This document shows, in pieces, positions 38,701 through 53,700 of a stretch of 64,000 nt of DNA. A program made the translations under genes and the position numbers. Positions within the stretch are counted from its first letter, which is position 1, and the number at the start of each line of letters is the position of its first letter. Source of the stretch: Sclerurus mexicanus (lineage: Eukaryota > Chordata > Aves > Passeriformes > Furnariidae). The notes beneath the pieces are model-generated. The model had not been told where the DNA came from, ran no database searches, and was given only the letters and a program-made list of their open reading frames with translations. Location of the stretch: positions 935,514 through 999,513 of the forward strand of contig VWZF01002521.1 of assembly GCA_013396755.1 (NCBI GenBank), read 5' to 3'.

Positions 38701-41700
38701 TTTTTGGAATCTTGGATGGCCTAGGTTGTTGCTGCTGCCTATTTCAACAGTCCCTGATGGCCCATTAGCAGACATGACCCCTCAGGCTGGGTGTGAAGGT
38801 GCTGATGCCTCCCCAGAGGGGAGTTACCACAGCTGAGTCACTGGTGTGAAGACAGAAACATTCCCATGCCTCGCAGGGTTTTTTAACACCCAGCTTGTAG
38901 CCTGAGGGGTCAGGTGTGCCCTGGGCAGCCACTGCAAATGATCCATTATTAACAGTTCATGAGAAATGACGTAGCGGGTGTAGAATACACCCACACAGTG
39001 ATAAACTGGTCCTGGCTGCCATAACTAGGACACCAGGTCATTTTAGAGTCTTACTGTTATGAACTGGCATAGTCTGAAATAGTGCCCAGCATAGCCACGA
39101 GTCTCAGCTGAGGGAGACTTCATGTAAACAACACAGAATAAACACAGATGACTAAAATAGATCTGTGTTGTGTGCTGCAAATGGTTGGAAAGCTCTCAAG
39201 ATGTTAGCACAGCTAAGCCCAACTTAAATAGTCCCCGAGGCAACCATGAAAAACAAGTTATGCTACTGATGTGTCCATCTGCTGAAAGCACAGCAGAACT
39301 ATACCAAATACATTTGTGGTAATTTAAAGTGACCTTTAAATATGAAGGTTGCCCTGGAGACTTCTCACAGATGTTCCATGGCATTTGCCTTCTAATTTAC
39401 TTTTTTTTTTATAGCAGGTGCTACTTCTAGTCTATAGTCCTTCTTAGCCAACCATCCCAAGAGCAGGAAACTGCATTTTGCTCTCACTTGCCCATTTTGT
39501 CCTCAGTGTTCAAACTGGCTCAAAAAGGACCTTTCTCAACAGCTGAGCCTTAGGTGTTTCATCAGGACAAGAAACTGTCATTCTTCAGAGATGCAGAGGA
39601 AAAGACTTGATGTACCTCCTAAGATACTGGACCAGAAGAGTAAAACGGGATTAAAATGGCAGAGGGCAAGACTGCTCCTGAGTGCTCTTGCTCCACTGAC
39701 TTCCATTTTCCTGCCTTTCAATGGGTACTCAAGGTTCTGGTGTTGCACAGGCTAAGGGCCCAAAACTGTATCACAGAGTTCATGTACTGCTATTGTATGT
39801 AGGAACCCAGAAACTAGTTCTAAGTCAAACAGTGTAAAGAGAGACTATTCTCTAGACAGGTAAGTGGATGTTAAAAAACCCAACAAAACAAAAGCCGTGA
39901 ACAATGTTGTCTACTCGGGTCTATGTCTCATGAAGAGCATATTTTCCTATGAAGGGTTAGGTATCAGGACTTGACTGGAAGTTGAAGGGATCTGTCATTC
40001 TTTACATTTCCCATTCCTGAGCTTTGCAGTATGCTGGAAACTGCTGCTTCTTAACCAATACATATTTAGGGGAAAAAAATTAAAATCTCAGTCACACCTC
40101 ATAACCATCTCAAAGCATGCATAGTATATTGCAAGCAGTGTAGAAAATCATACATTGAGAATTCTGTCAGCTTGATATTACAGAAGTAATTAATAACTAG
40201 AACCTGTACTGTGAATGGCTGAACTCTAATGATCAGAGATGTGTTATGCACATCTCTTTGGAGGAAAAAGAAGAAAATTGTGTCTTTTCTCTCAGGCCAC
40301 ATGTGGATATAATCAACACTTAGAGCAAACCATACATATCTGTTGGAACTGCTGGTTCTAAGCGTTTGCCTCAAGGCTGTCTATGCAGGAGTACCCTTTT
40401 GTTTTGCTAATATGCATAATGTTGCAGAAGATGCTCAACTGTTTGGTCCAAAAGCCTACATGTATTCTGCTTTTGTATTTTAGATATGTTTGCTGGTGTC
40501 CTGTTGGGAGATATGTATGTTGTTTGTGAATGTTTTCAGATGCCTCTGTGGTAATAATGCGTAATATTCTATCTCGTCGGTTGGTTGTCTAGTATTTCAC
40601 ATAGCCAGAGATGCTGTGAGCTCCTTGTGATGATCCTGGTCATTGCCCTGTTTCATCTCTTTTTCCCTGATTCTCCCTATTCTGCTAATTCGTTCTGCTT
40701 TGTGTTTGCTAAAAGGAGGATGTCATTGGTATCACAGGTCCTCAAGGCCAGTAACATTTTGAAATGAAGTACTAATAAGAGTAATGCAATTGTAAGAAAG
40801 TGAGGGAAGTGTGGAAAAGGTGTGTCTACATGACACCAAGATGAAACAGCAATCCCAGAACTAAGAAAATGAAGGGAAGAATGTGTTCTTGGCCAAATTA
40901 GGGCTCCAGCTTGCAGTGGTCCTGTGACTTATTTGATACATCTTCATCAATAAAATGCCATATCTTTCACTATGAAAGTTAATGTTCTCTCTCTGTCATA
41001 ACTGGCTGGTGATCTTGGGTCTTAAGAGTTGTTTTGTAATCTAGGAATATTATTCTGAAATGTAGCAACCATAGTTCTGTCCCATTTGCAATGGGAGAGC
41101 AAATTACTTGCTTCCTCACAGGACCAGACTCCATATTTTTATTGCAAACTGTTATTCTCTCCTTTTATAAACCATAATTTTATTTTAATTCTGCATATAC
41201 ACATAGCAAATGAAGGGGTGGGGAAGGCAGTGTTCACTTTTTCCTTGTTTGTTCCTCTGAGAGAATCTAATGTAGTTTTAAGAGACAATTAAATTCCAAC
41301 AATATGCCATTTTCTTCTTACTCTTATTTCTTTGCCAGCTTTTAGCAGAATAATGTGTGTGTCACTTTTTGCATCTTTAAATTTGAACTCTACAGATTAA
41401 TTTTACAATTCCGTTTGCAGCCTGGCTTGTATTCAGAACTGGCATAGCCTACTGTAGCAATTTATTTATCATGTTGTTTACTAAATCATTTATATACTTT
41501 GGACAGAACAGATGTGGCTGCCAGCAAAGCTTAAACAATTATTTCATTACCCAGAAGCATGAGAATGCAGTTAGGAGTATGCCATAGTGTCATCATCTTC
41601 TGGCATCATTGGAGAGCAAAAACAGCTTACAACTGGTCTAAATGGCAAAAAAAGTATTTTCACAAGGGATGATATTTTGCCCCTGTTATCATATAAAATT

Positions 41701-44700
41701 TTCTTTCAACAGTCTTTATGATTCCATTTTAAGTTTACTTTTATTCATGGAATAAATTACTGGATCAAGTTAGTTATTTGTCCTTCCTTTCCTACTTATC
41801 TATCCTTTTCATTGCCACCATTATCCATTTGCTCTCTTATCTTTGTACCTATTTTATCTGTTTCTTTCATACATCTCTCTGGGCTTTCTTCCCTCACAAT
41901 TTCTTGTATGGAGGTCTTTTCCTGACCTGTCTCACGAATTTACTAATTTTTCATTCATATCTTTTCTGCGGACGTATTTCTGCTTTGAACAGACTCAAAA
42001 GTTATTCTGAAAGGTAATCATTTTAATTATCCCTACCTAAATAATTTACTTTTGTCTCATCTGCCATTCACACTAGACTGCATTGATTATTGCACTTTGT
42101 TCCTGCCAGTAGTCCTGTTCTTGTTTTTCTACCTCTTTAGTACACCATTTCTGGAGTTGACAAATGCTTTTGGACAGGGATTATGCCACTATTTTTTCTG
42201 AAAAATGACAAACTGGTGATCATTGGCATCTTCCTGATATTTGTATGCTCTTTTTTTTTTTTTTTTAAAACTCCTCAATAATACATTTAACTCTTGAAAA
42301 GAAAAAGTGTTCACACTGGATAGAACTCTGAGTCTTTCTTCAGGCAATATGCTATTGACTTTAATTTAAAGAAAAAACAATTGCCAGAGCAGAGACTCCA
42401 GGACCAGTCCCACAGATTGCGAGACTGTTGAACTCTAGGGTGACAAACTTTGAAAACTCATCTGAAGAGTTTCAGCAAGCTCCTCCAAAGAGGAAGCAGA
42501 GTTACTGTGAAAGTTGACAGAAGTCTGAATTTCCTTCTCCACAGTAGCTATCTGTGATGAACGGTAAATGCAAAGTAGCTTAACTTCTTTCATGGGAAGA
42601 CTGAAATGGTCTCAGTGACTGAGGTCACTGTGTTGGAAAAACAAGTTTTCTGTTTACCTAGAGGAAGCTGTTTTCACTGGGCTTACTATTTCACTTGGAC
42701 TTCAGTGATTTTGTGAAGCAGCTAACACAGAGTATAAGTTCACACCCTGTTTTCACCACACAAAGACATGTTTGTGTGCCTACAGTAGGTTTGCACATGA
42801 AAAAAAAAATAACCCAAAAACCAAACCACAACCAAACCAGAATGGTTTTAATATGGAGGTTAATATGGTGACCTCACAAAAAGATTTCTAGAAGCCGATA
42901 GCAGTGTCCCTTTGCTGCCACTGTTCATGTTTTGCTCACAGCTGGGCATTGTAAAAACTGTGCAGACTCCTGTCTTAACATGGCATCTGTTGTAAGAGTA
43001 GCAGCAGAGCACGGGTTTCAGGCGTTTGATGGGTAGATGCTGTTGATCCACAAGATGGCATGTTAAAACTGTGATTGATGTATGGTCCCAAAGGAGCAGG
43101 ATCTAAACACTGTTGTGTTAGCATGAACTGGAGCTAAAAACTGTATTTTGGAAAAGGAAAAAAATTGGAACTGGGAGCCATTTGAAATGTGCTCTTTTTA
43201 TTTTTGCAGTGCAAAATTTGTCTCATGGGGAAGGAGTGAGGAAGAGCCCTTTTCTCGCTTACCACTAGAAGTAACTTGGTTTCTTTTTCTCGTGGTATTG
43301 TGTTGGGTTTGCATTCACAACATGTCAGTAAGTGGACACTGATTTGTTGTGAATCAGCCACTGCTGCCTGTTCTAAGAAATTATGAAGGGCTTCACAGAA
43401 ACCAAATGCTCATTTTGACCAAGAGTTCTTGTGGTTTGGCAATTATTACTTTAAATTACTTTAACTTAGACTATTCAAGATTTTAAAGGTACTTGGAGGA
43501 AAGAGAGTTCACAGCTGTATTTTAAATAATGTACATTTATAATTAGTTTTTTTTATTGTGTTGTCTGTACTGTATTAAAACTGATTTTTTTTTATTATTT
43601 TAGCTCTCTTTTATCTTTCATGCTATTTACAATTTGTGTTTACATCATTTCAGACAATAAAACATAAATTAGTTCATTGTTTGGCTCACATGTACTAAGC
43701 TCTTTATTATATTTGAGTGACAAACTGCACGGAGAGTGTAAAAATTCAGATATGATCGTCTTGATTTAAATGGAAGAAAATAGTATAAATATTTAGTTTT
43801 GTAACATTTTACACTCCCCTCTTGTTTTGTTGAATGTGCCCTGATGTTTCACTCACCTAATTTCTGTGTTCTTAAGGGTTTGTCTTAGAATATATGGAAA
43901 AACATGAAAAGGCTGTTGCTCACTTTAGCCCAAGTCAGATCAAGCAGTCAACTACTAATCTTCCATGAAATTCACACTTTTGATGGCAGAAGGATCTCTG
44001 AAACATGAATAAAACCAAAATCATTGTTATTAATATCGTCTTTAAATATGTAAGGGTTAACATATTCAAAGAATTACTTCTCTATTCAAAATTTTCTCAT
44101 CAGCTCTGTAATGTTCCCAGTCTGGAAAACATTGAGTGTATTTGAATAGTCTTTTCGAGGGTTTTGTTGAGAACAGGTAAAGTCTGGTTCAGCTTTTTAC
44201 CATTATTCCGTAAACTTTATTCAAACTCCTCTTCCACATCAGAATAGAAAAATCTGAATACAAAGGGCTATTTATTTCCAGTCCCTGATAATTGCTCTTT
44301 TTTCAGTGACCTGACTATTGAAATGTCTGAAATGTTGCACAAGCAATTTTTTCCCAACAGTAACTATGTCCCTTAAGGGTGTAGTTACGAAGAGAGAGCT
44401 AATTGGTAGAAGGAACATTCTTCTTTCAGCAAAAGGCATTACCTTTCCTAGCCATTCAGCTTATATAAGCATTTCATGCATGTGCCAGAATAGTTCCTTA
44501 TCTTTTGACTAAATGAGTAACCACAAGAGATCAGATTTGTGTTGGGTTACAGAGTTAGGAACTCATTGACCTCAGTGAATTGAGAAAAACCTGTTTTTGC
44601 TGCTGCTCATTTTCCATCATCTGTCATGTTTAATCCCAAGAGGACAATATGCAACTTCTTCCAGGGCTGTTAAAAACAGATTTGTTACATGGCTCCTTGG

Positions 44701-47700
44701 CTTACAGAGCCGTCCTAGAGCTTTACAGAAGTTGTATTTGGAAGGTACTTAGAATGGGAAATAACTGATACTGTGGGTAGAACAACCCAAGGCAGTGTTG
44801 CATATCTGTGCCATCCCAGAGACAGGGGGATAGCGAGAAGCTTTACACTTGTACAACATTTCTGATCACATACCTATTGTCCATTTTAATTCTGGTCATC
44901 ATTCTGTGTTGAATACCTATAAACTATGTTCTAAGTAGGGATTATAAATTAAGCCGCCTCCAGAATTAAACCCTTATACAAACAGAATATAATTATGTTG
45001 TTAATCTCTTCAAAACATGGGTATAGCAATATCCAGTTTTCCCAGTTCACAAATCTTTCATTATCAAATATTCCAAGTTGGTACTATTGCTAACATAAAA
45101 CCTTCCCTTTGAAAATTACTTCCAAAGTTTTAAAATAAAATGAGTTTTTACTTTTATATAAGAAGGGCAGGAAATAGGCATAGTTTGATAGGGGTTTTTT
45201 TTTCTTTTAATAAGGCAAGTAGAAATATTTTGTTTGAATTTCCCCTGCTGTTGTTTTTAACTATAGAAATAGCTGAAAGGTTAAATCCAGCCTTCCCAGC
45301 TCCTTCCTAAGGGAGTTCTAGGTAGTCTCAGTAAATTTGCTAGTAGATCTTCATATATTAATGAAAGAATGAATGTGATCAACATCCAATTACATTTTTT
45401 TTTCCTTCTCAATTGTGTCAGTCATTGAAAATGATTATGATAAAAGAAGGAGCTTAGACTTTTCCAGATGCCTTCTTCGGTTCCTCGTCTGTTTCCTTGA
45501 TGTGCTTTGCATAACATGACTACATACAGTAAATCAGTTATGCCAATACAAGGGAAAATTGGTTTTGTGGAAATTACTCATGTATTTCTTACATAAAGAG
45601 CATCATCTTTTCTTCTCTTTAACATTTGCATATTTACACTGATAATAAACAGATTAGCCTGTTGTGACCAAAAGTGTTGGAACTGGTGATGCTACTGTCA
45701 TAAAACCTGTCAAAAAGCAAATGTCAGTTCTAACCAGGGCATTGTAACAATTCTGTACTTTTTAAAGCTTTGATCAATAATCCATGTACTTTACCTAAGC
45801 AGAGAATAGAATCTATTTCCATAGTACTGCAGATTAAATCCCATCCATTTAACATATCTGAATCCGATAAAGAATGTGATATTTGTCTTTCTTTTTTGGC
45901 TCTGTCATCTCTAAAATAGTTATACTGATTTGCAGGTTAGCCAGTGTTGACTCTTCTTGTAGTTGGCAAGCTTACCTAGTCTGTAAATGTAAATAGTCAT
46001 TACAGTCACTAAAAATGTTTTAAATTTTACCCATCAGTAAAGAGAAAAAACAGTAAAATACTTATTTAAACCTACCTTAAAAAATCTCTCAGAGGGGAAA
46101 AAAATAGTAAGTACTAAGTTTAAACATGAAATTTTAATTTAACTTCTCTATGCATAACCATTATCATAGTCTGATTTTTTTATTGTTATGTAATCACAGG
46201 GCATTTTAATGTTACTTCATCTAGGTAATAGTAGTAACAGCTGTTCATTATAAAATCCAAAAATATGTGTAGATAGTTTATCTGTATATAATAACACCTA
46301 TATCACTATAGATCTTTTGACTTGAATTTTGAAAGGTGTTCAGTGGCTGAAACCTGTATGGAAGCATTAACACTGTAGTCAGGTGATTTAAAGGTATTGT
46401 GTAAATAGTGTTCAGAAGCTGTCTCCATACCTGGAATTCTTCACATACCATAAGCCAAATGTGATCCAGAAAAGGATCAGTTAAAATCTTCCATACCTTG
46501 AACTTGTGCTCTGACATTGTATTAAATCATTATTTCAGTAAAAGCTGACCGAGACTCATTGCTAAGTGTCATGTGTTTCTTTTTCTCTGTTTCAGCTGAG
46601 ACAATCCCAGTCATACTGCACAGACACAGAATGCCTTCAGGAATGTGAGTAACTGTTCAGATCAGGTGCATGAAAGTAAAATAAACAGCAGTAATTAAAA
46701 TACAGTCTCACAGGTTCTTTAAAATGCAGCAGTTGATTAAATGTTATACAAACATACTATGTTAAAACAAATACTTTAGTAATAAAATTCGTATGTTGGG
46801 GACGTAATTTCTGAGCACCTGTGATGCAAATGGACATGTGCACATTGGAAGTATTGTATGGAAGCAGCACTGGTGAGAAGCCTGGAGGTGTTGATATACC
46901 AGCACGACCCTTCATCAGGCCCCAAGCATTATTGAATCTTCCCATTAGTCTCCAAATAGGATGATTTGGGGAATGATAGGGGAAAATTTGGAGGGGACTT
47001 TATTTGTTGTCCTTACAGTCATAGCAGCCTAACCAGTGAAGACTAGATATTGAGCACAGACCCCCCTCTCATACACTTGTTCGTGGCTGGGGCTGGGTTG
47101 TGTTACTGTCAGCCCTGGGAACCCTCTACTCCTCTGTCTCCCCAGACTCGTAAGCCAACATACACCGTGACTGCATTTCTGTTGACTTGCTGGCTGTGTA
47201 GTTAATGAAGCAGAGGACTGATGTGCACGCTTCCTTGGAATTTGCTGCGAGATACATCAAAAAACCTCTCCCAAACAGGGAGCATTACTAGGACAGTCAA
47301 ACATTACCAGCATCTGAAGTGAGGCATAGTTGTGCAGAGGTTATGCAGTAATGAAAGCTTGCCCTGAGGCTCTGTGTTTACACTTTTCATGATCTAGAGA
47401 GAACATTGCCAAATGTTAATAAATAAAAATGAAGTGGATCTGTTTTTCCTATATTGCTTTACCAATTGAGCCTATGAACTCACTCGATTAGCTTGCATCA
47501 GGACTACTGTAATGCTTAGAGGGAGCAGTGAGCACCTGAGCAGTGTTTCTGGAACCAAGAACTGCTGGTGCCAAGTGTCTTCTAAGGTCAAGGAGCAGTG
47601 CAGGCAAAGTTTCCAGGATCCTGGGGAGAGACCATGCCTTCATTCACTCTTACATTCCTCCCTCTTCACTCCCCTGTGAAACCTCTTTAGAGATGGGCAT

Positions 47701-50700
47701 CTAGCTCAGACGTGCTCTGTGCCCTTCCAGTGTGAAAGAGTTGCACGTTTATTGCCATGCTGGACTAAAGGGAGAAAACTATGAGCTGTCCCACATAAAA
47801 CCTGAAAAAAGGATAGTGAGGCACAGGTGCTGTACAGTGCTGCTGGCTTTTTTTTTTCTTTATGGACTTCCCAAGTTATGCAGTCTGTGACTTCCAGCAC
47901 CCTTCCTCTTCCAAATGCACCTGTCTAAGGGCAGACTTTTTAGTCTTCCACAGCTTAGACTTCAATGTCTTTTTTTTTTTTTTTAATTACAGACATGTAG
48001 GAGAGGGAAAGGGGCAGATGATGAAAGACAGAATATTTTCTATATTGGAAGTAGGCACAGATAGGCTGTGTAACTTTCTGAGCTTTAGTCCCCAGTCAAA
48101 ACCAAGCAGTGGTAGGTAAGTAGGTCATCCTCACTCAAGCCTTGGGTCATCAATATTTATGAAGCTCTTAGACTAAAGACTGTATAAATGAGTAAGTTGT
48201 GATATGTGCAGGCACAAAGCTTGTGGGGTAGCTTTCATGTTACCAAGCTGTAGTACAGTGGAGATTTGAATAGTTTGCAACAAATAGCTTTCCATCCTGA
48301 AAGAGATCCTTGCAATGACTGTCTTGCAGATGCAAGCAATTTGGCAGCAATTGTTCCAAACCAGTGGTTTGTTTCAAAAACTAAAGCAAAAATTATAGAG
48401 TAAATCCTTTCCTATGTTATTATATTGCCTTAAATTTAGTTTCAGCAAAGGTATTTTTCTGCTGATGCAATGACACTGACTGCCTATTTGCAAGACTATT
48501 TTGTGATGCTTCTGTGATTCTCTGCTTGTGCCAGTCTGTAAGACCCCTGGGAGTCAAAGGCAAAAATAAATGAATTGAGCCTGGAGAAGCTTCTAGAAAT
48601 GTTTTCAGAGACAGATTAAAACAATTCTGGGCCAGTCTTGTGTCCATTCCTTCATCCTGTTCTGATGAGCTGTACAGTAATGAGCTTATGCTTGAGGTGG
48701 GTCTCCTCTTCCCTATGTCCCACAGCTCCATTTCCTGTTACTTGCTGACTTTGATTCCTGATTTCAAAACCTCCATATGAAGAAGCTTGTTTCACTCCCA
48801 CCTGTTTGCTCATTCCCAGGATTTCGTCTTCCTTCTGGAAGCACAGCTGGGAGTGTTGTCATACACAGATTCTTAAGTTGCAGTGTTGTGGAATAACTGA
48901 TGAGATGTATGTGGTTTTGATTTGGGAGACGTCAGGCCTGGGGTTCAGCCAGTGTAACAGCAGAGTAATGTGTTACGCTGTTGCTACCAGCTGGAAGTTC
49001 TCAGAAACACCCTCCGTTCATTCTTCCTGAGCATGCTTTGTTTTTTCAACCCTTGATTTCAGTTCTTTTTTAAATTTTTGGAACCATATCAAAGCACTAG
49101 TATCAGGGCTTCCTAATTCACATTGTTATGTTATTATCTACAAATTCTTATTTATGGTTGTTGGCACCGTTATGTCATAGTGACTACTCTGCACAGAGTT
49201 TCCTGCCAGGGTCAGGACCAGTGCTTTTGGAAGCATACAAAAAGATGTGAGCACCACTTCAACAAGCATTTGGGCACTCTGATGGCTGTTCTCTGCTGGT
49301 TCTCTGTCAGAATATTTGCTGTGATGTTACAGTGTGTATCAGAGTTTGGTGACTGCTCCCTCCATTTCAGTGGCTACCTTGCAGAAAAAAAAGGCTGTAA
49401 GTTTTCAATAGAGAACATATTTATTATTCTGCTGGGATTGTTTATGCTCAGCAAATCAGACGATCTTACAGTTTCCCTTGAAATGAAGAATAAGAGTGAT
49501 AATTCTTTTCTGAATTTTGTCTAACGCAGTGGACATGTGTGGCAGTTGCAACATCAGCAGTTCATCCAGCCTAGGGAGGATCCCAGCTGGTACTGATCTG
49601 CTCTGATGGCTCATGGCCCTTCACAGTCAGCCTTCTGTGTCAAAGGAAATGATGGGATACTGCTTGAGTTTTTTGTGTTCTAGCAATTCCCAGATGCTGT
49701 GACCTCAATTTGCCACATTCATATTTTCAACACTGTTCTCAGTGCTCTGCTAGCTTGTAATGTGGTTAGAGATGACTGTCTCAAATGTTGTCTACCCTAC
49801 TCCCAAATTTCTAGGTAATTTAAAATGAATACATATCTGTGATTCATCTTGAGTTGTACTCATCGAAGAGAGTCACAGCAGCTAATCTAACTGCATGTAA
49901 TGTCTGCCAACTCTTCCCTCCCTTTTCTGGTAATTCCCTTCTCCCTTCCTCTGCTCAAGTCCTTTTTGGCTTTCTTCAGGTTCCTTATCCCTGCCTTTGA
50001 GAGTATCAGCTTGCAGGCATTATCTGCTGAAGGTCTCCCAGGCTCTTTGTCTTCCCTGATGACTCACATGTAAGGTACCTCTCTTCATGCAGTTTCTTGC
50101 CTTTCTTTCACAGAACAGACAGTGCTTAAAACACCATGAAAAGAGGAAGCCACAAGTCAGAAAGCATGGTTTCACCTTTTCACATGCAGATGTTAAATGG
50201 AGTAAAAAGATCCAAAAGGAGATATTTCTACCATGAGAGGGCAGACCAAAAGCACCACATGGAATATACTTTTACAGTGAAAGAAATACAATCTCTTCTC
50301 TTTTTGTTTGGAATGCAACCTCACTCTGAAGGAAAAATAGTGCTTTAAGAGGAGAACTAAGTTCACGTAAGGGGTATTTAACACAGGCATTTACTAGTCT
50401 TAATATTGTATTCTTGAGATTTCAGTTGCACAATCAAGAGTTGATTGGCCTTTAATATTTCGAAATTATTTTTCCCAAACTCACAATTTTAATAGCTTTG
50501 ACTGCCTTCTAGAACATTAAATGAGGTGGCAAACATCTCCCACAAAAGATTGTTTTCACCTTCCCATTTTTCTCCGAGAGAAGACTCATATGGTCTAGTC
50601 TGTATTTCTGTAGGAAAAAGAAAGTCCAAGAACTGTATCTCATACTTGGAGCAACAGACAGAATTCACCATAATTCCCATGGGAGTTAATCCCACAATCT

Positions 50701-53700
50701 CAGACCAGCTCCTCATAATGCTTTCTCCTGCACAGAGATAATTCAGCCATGATGTTAAAAAAAAAAAAAAAAATTCCAGGTAACTACAGGGCTCATTCAG
50801 AAGTGTGTGGATATATATGTATGCTGAGCCCAGGGAACCAGATACTCTGAAAATAAGACCTTGGGCTGGTTTCAGTGTTGTATGGAAAGGTAGGTTAAAG
50901 ACTGTGTTTCGCATCACTCAGCCACATGAGAATATATACAGCAACATTCTGTACTAATGGTGTCTCCTGGGCACTGGAGGTTAATAACCAGATCCATCCA
51001 TCAAAATGGGTGGTGGCAAGAACATTAATTTCAGAGCAGGACAGTCTTCTCTCTATCTGGAAATACTAGAAAATACCGTCCATAGGTGCTCTTAGAGGAT
51101 AACTTCTATTCTTCAAGGAATCAAAAAATCACTTCTAAATTAACTGCAAAAATTATCAATTATAGTTAAAGGCACTGTGGCTGTGAACTATTAAAAAAAA
51201 GGATTTTTTTTTCTTCTGCCCATCAGCATGAATTCCATGGTTTCAGTGTCACTCAACTGTTCTTTATCCATGAGCTGGTCTTACCTGATTGTTTTGTGAT
51301 CTTGGCAATGGAGGTCTTTGTAGCAAAAGATGTTGTCTTCTAGCTACTCCCAGCATCTGAAACAGCTTCTCGTCTGTTCTCCTGATTTGTGACGCAAAGC
51401 TTTGAAAAGTGTGATTCACCCCAGCTATGTGAAACTTTTCTTATCCTCATTTCCTTAAGACATTAAAGGAACAGATTCTGAAACATCTCACATCCTTATT
51501 AAAGCATATGATCTTTTGTAAGAGATGTGGGTTTAACGGTTGTTGAATAGTGTAAACAGTGTTGTGGGTGTTTCAGTATCTGGCATGCCTTAAGGAGGCA
51601 GTACAGGGCCAAGCTGTGTTAGATCAGCTGTTGCCTTATTTAACTTAGTTCAGAACATGTTTCAGCATACTTGGTTCCATCTAAACCATATTACAATGCA
51701 GGCTGGAAGAAATTGTGTCTTGCATGAATGCTTGTGGTTTCCTTCTGTGGTTCCTTCCATTCTCTTCCCTGACCTGCAGCATCAGCTGAACTAATAGCAT
51801 TTGTTTTCCCCAGCTTTTGTTTAACCACAGACCCTAAAGGCACTAAGGTTCAGCAAAAATTCCAGCAGGCAGTCTGACTAGTCCCTCTTTCTTTGCATTG
51901 TATGGGGAATCCTTATGAACAGCTAAATTTTCAGTGTTCTACCAAACGTTGATTAGCTTAGCTGGTTAGAGCATGGTATTAATAACACCAAGGTTGTGGG
52001 ATCAATCCCTATATAGGCCATTCATGTAAGAGTTGGATTTCATTATCCTTACGGGTCTCTTCCAACTCAGAATATTCTGTGAAATCTGTCAAATTTGTAC
52101 TGTGCCATGTACCTGGGTATCAAAGCAAGTACCTAAGGCTTTTCTCATTTGTTGCTGAAGGTAGTCTCAGAGTGGCTATTAGTGTTGTCTGGAAGCCCCA
52201 AATTAAAGCAGTTGTTCTTTGCATGCCAAATTATATGCTAGTTTCCTGGATTGCATATATAAAGGTTATCCAAGATTTAAAATATTGACATATTATGTTG
52301 ATAACAATATTATTCTGCTCAACAAACCTGCATGTCTAACTCCTACCTTCACAATTCCTATGCTTTCTGAATCAATTATATGTTTAATGAATTAAAGGCT
52401 GTGGCATTATTTATTTTCTGTGCACAATGCCTTCTCCTCATATACAATGCTTTATATGCTCAGATCTTCAAAGGAATTATCACTTGTAATTGTGTATACT
52501 TCTAATCATAAAATCCTCTACATTGGCAACTTGTCGAGTTTTGAAATGTCTGTATTTTGAACACTGAAAAGGCAAGAGCAGTTTCATTTGCTCATACATG
52601 TTAATGGTAGTGTTTGTGTTGTGAGAAGCATGAACTTCTATAACACATGGGTTTTTTTCTTCTTTGGCATTTTTGTGTGCGTGTGATGTCAGTCAAGGAC
52701 AGCAGTCCAACAGCCCCAACTCATGAAACCTTATTCCCAGGACAGCAGTGTGGTGAATGGCATAGTTGTGAGCTTCTCCAGTGTCCCTCTGCTGTGTTAG
52801 GAACAAATCATTTCCATAGCAGAGCCTCTGTTAGAAATGCTACCCAGTGTGACGGTGATGAGGATGGTTCTGTGGTATCAGCATTAACCTTTAAGGAAAT
52901 TACTCCAGCAGCTCAGTGGGTCTAAGTTATCTAGCAAATGTTAAATAAGAACAACTTCAAACCAATACTGAATCCAGAATTGACTCTGTAATGAGATGAT
53001 CCACATGAGTTGAGACAACTGAAAAATCTGACAGATACGAGTGTCTCTGTGGAATTATGTTAAAGTTTTCAACTTGAGTAATAAAATAGAACAGCTCTTC
53101 TCTTTCTGAAGGTTATTCATTATAGCTCTCTATTTATTCCTCTGTATTATGTGATCATCTGTATCATTAATGAAGTTATTAGAACTTTACATACTATGAT
53201 AAACATCCATTTAAGTACCATAGGTAATTAACTGTACATCAGTTTACACTTCAGCTGACAACATTAGTTACTGTTTTATTATTTGAAATTATGTTTCAGA
53301 GAAAAGTTGTTTTAAATGTGCAGGTATTTGCAAGAGCTTGTTGATCCAAAAAGAGTAACCACCCATTTCCAGCCTGAGGGGATTTTCTCAAATTTCTTTC
53401 CATGTGTTGATGGTTCAGGCATTCTGTATGAAAATTGGGTGTAAAATTTGTATGTTGTGTTCCCGGGCTTCACTTTTTAATGTATCTCTACAGCATTTTT
53501 TCCCTTCCTGGCAGATACATTTTTCTTGATGCTGGCAGAAATGCTACATGACCTGAATGATCAGTCATGAAGGTCTGGCATATTGACACCAACGCTTGTT
53601 CAAACAAACTCTCAAGAAATAACTTACAGTAATCAACAAATTGATAACCATTAGTTTGCTCTCTTCTTGTAGAATTAGCTTGTTCTCTGTGCGGGCCTAA

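Larger units (their letters stand above)
46645..51945. other. SMIM14 intron 3, first part
   Basis: Noncoding DNA after the donor GTGAGT. It contains T15 at 47970-47984 and A17 at 50757-50773. No exon was recognised. Intron 3 spans 46645-54163. Confidence 0.75.

Noticed and set aside
51946..52020. A functional tRNA-Ile gene
   Set aside because: The acceptor and other stems have mismatches and the sequence continues directly into a CR1-like tail, as in a SINE.
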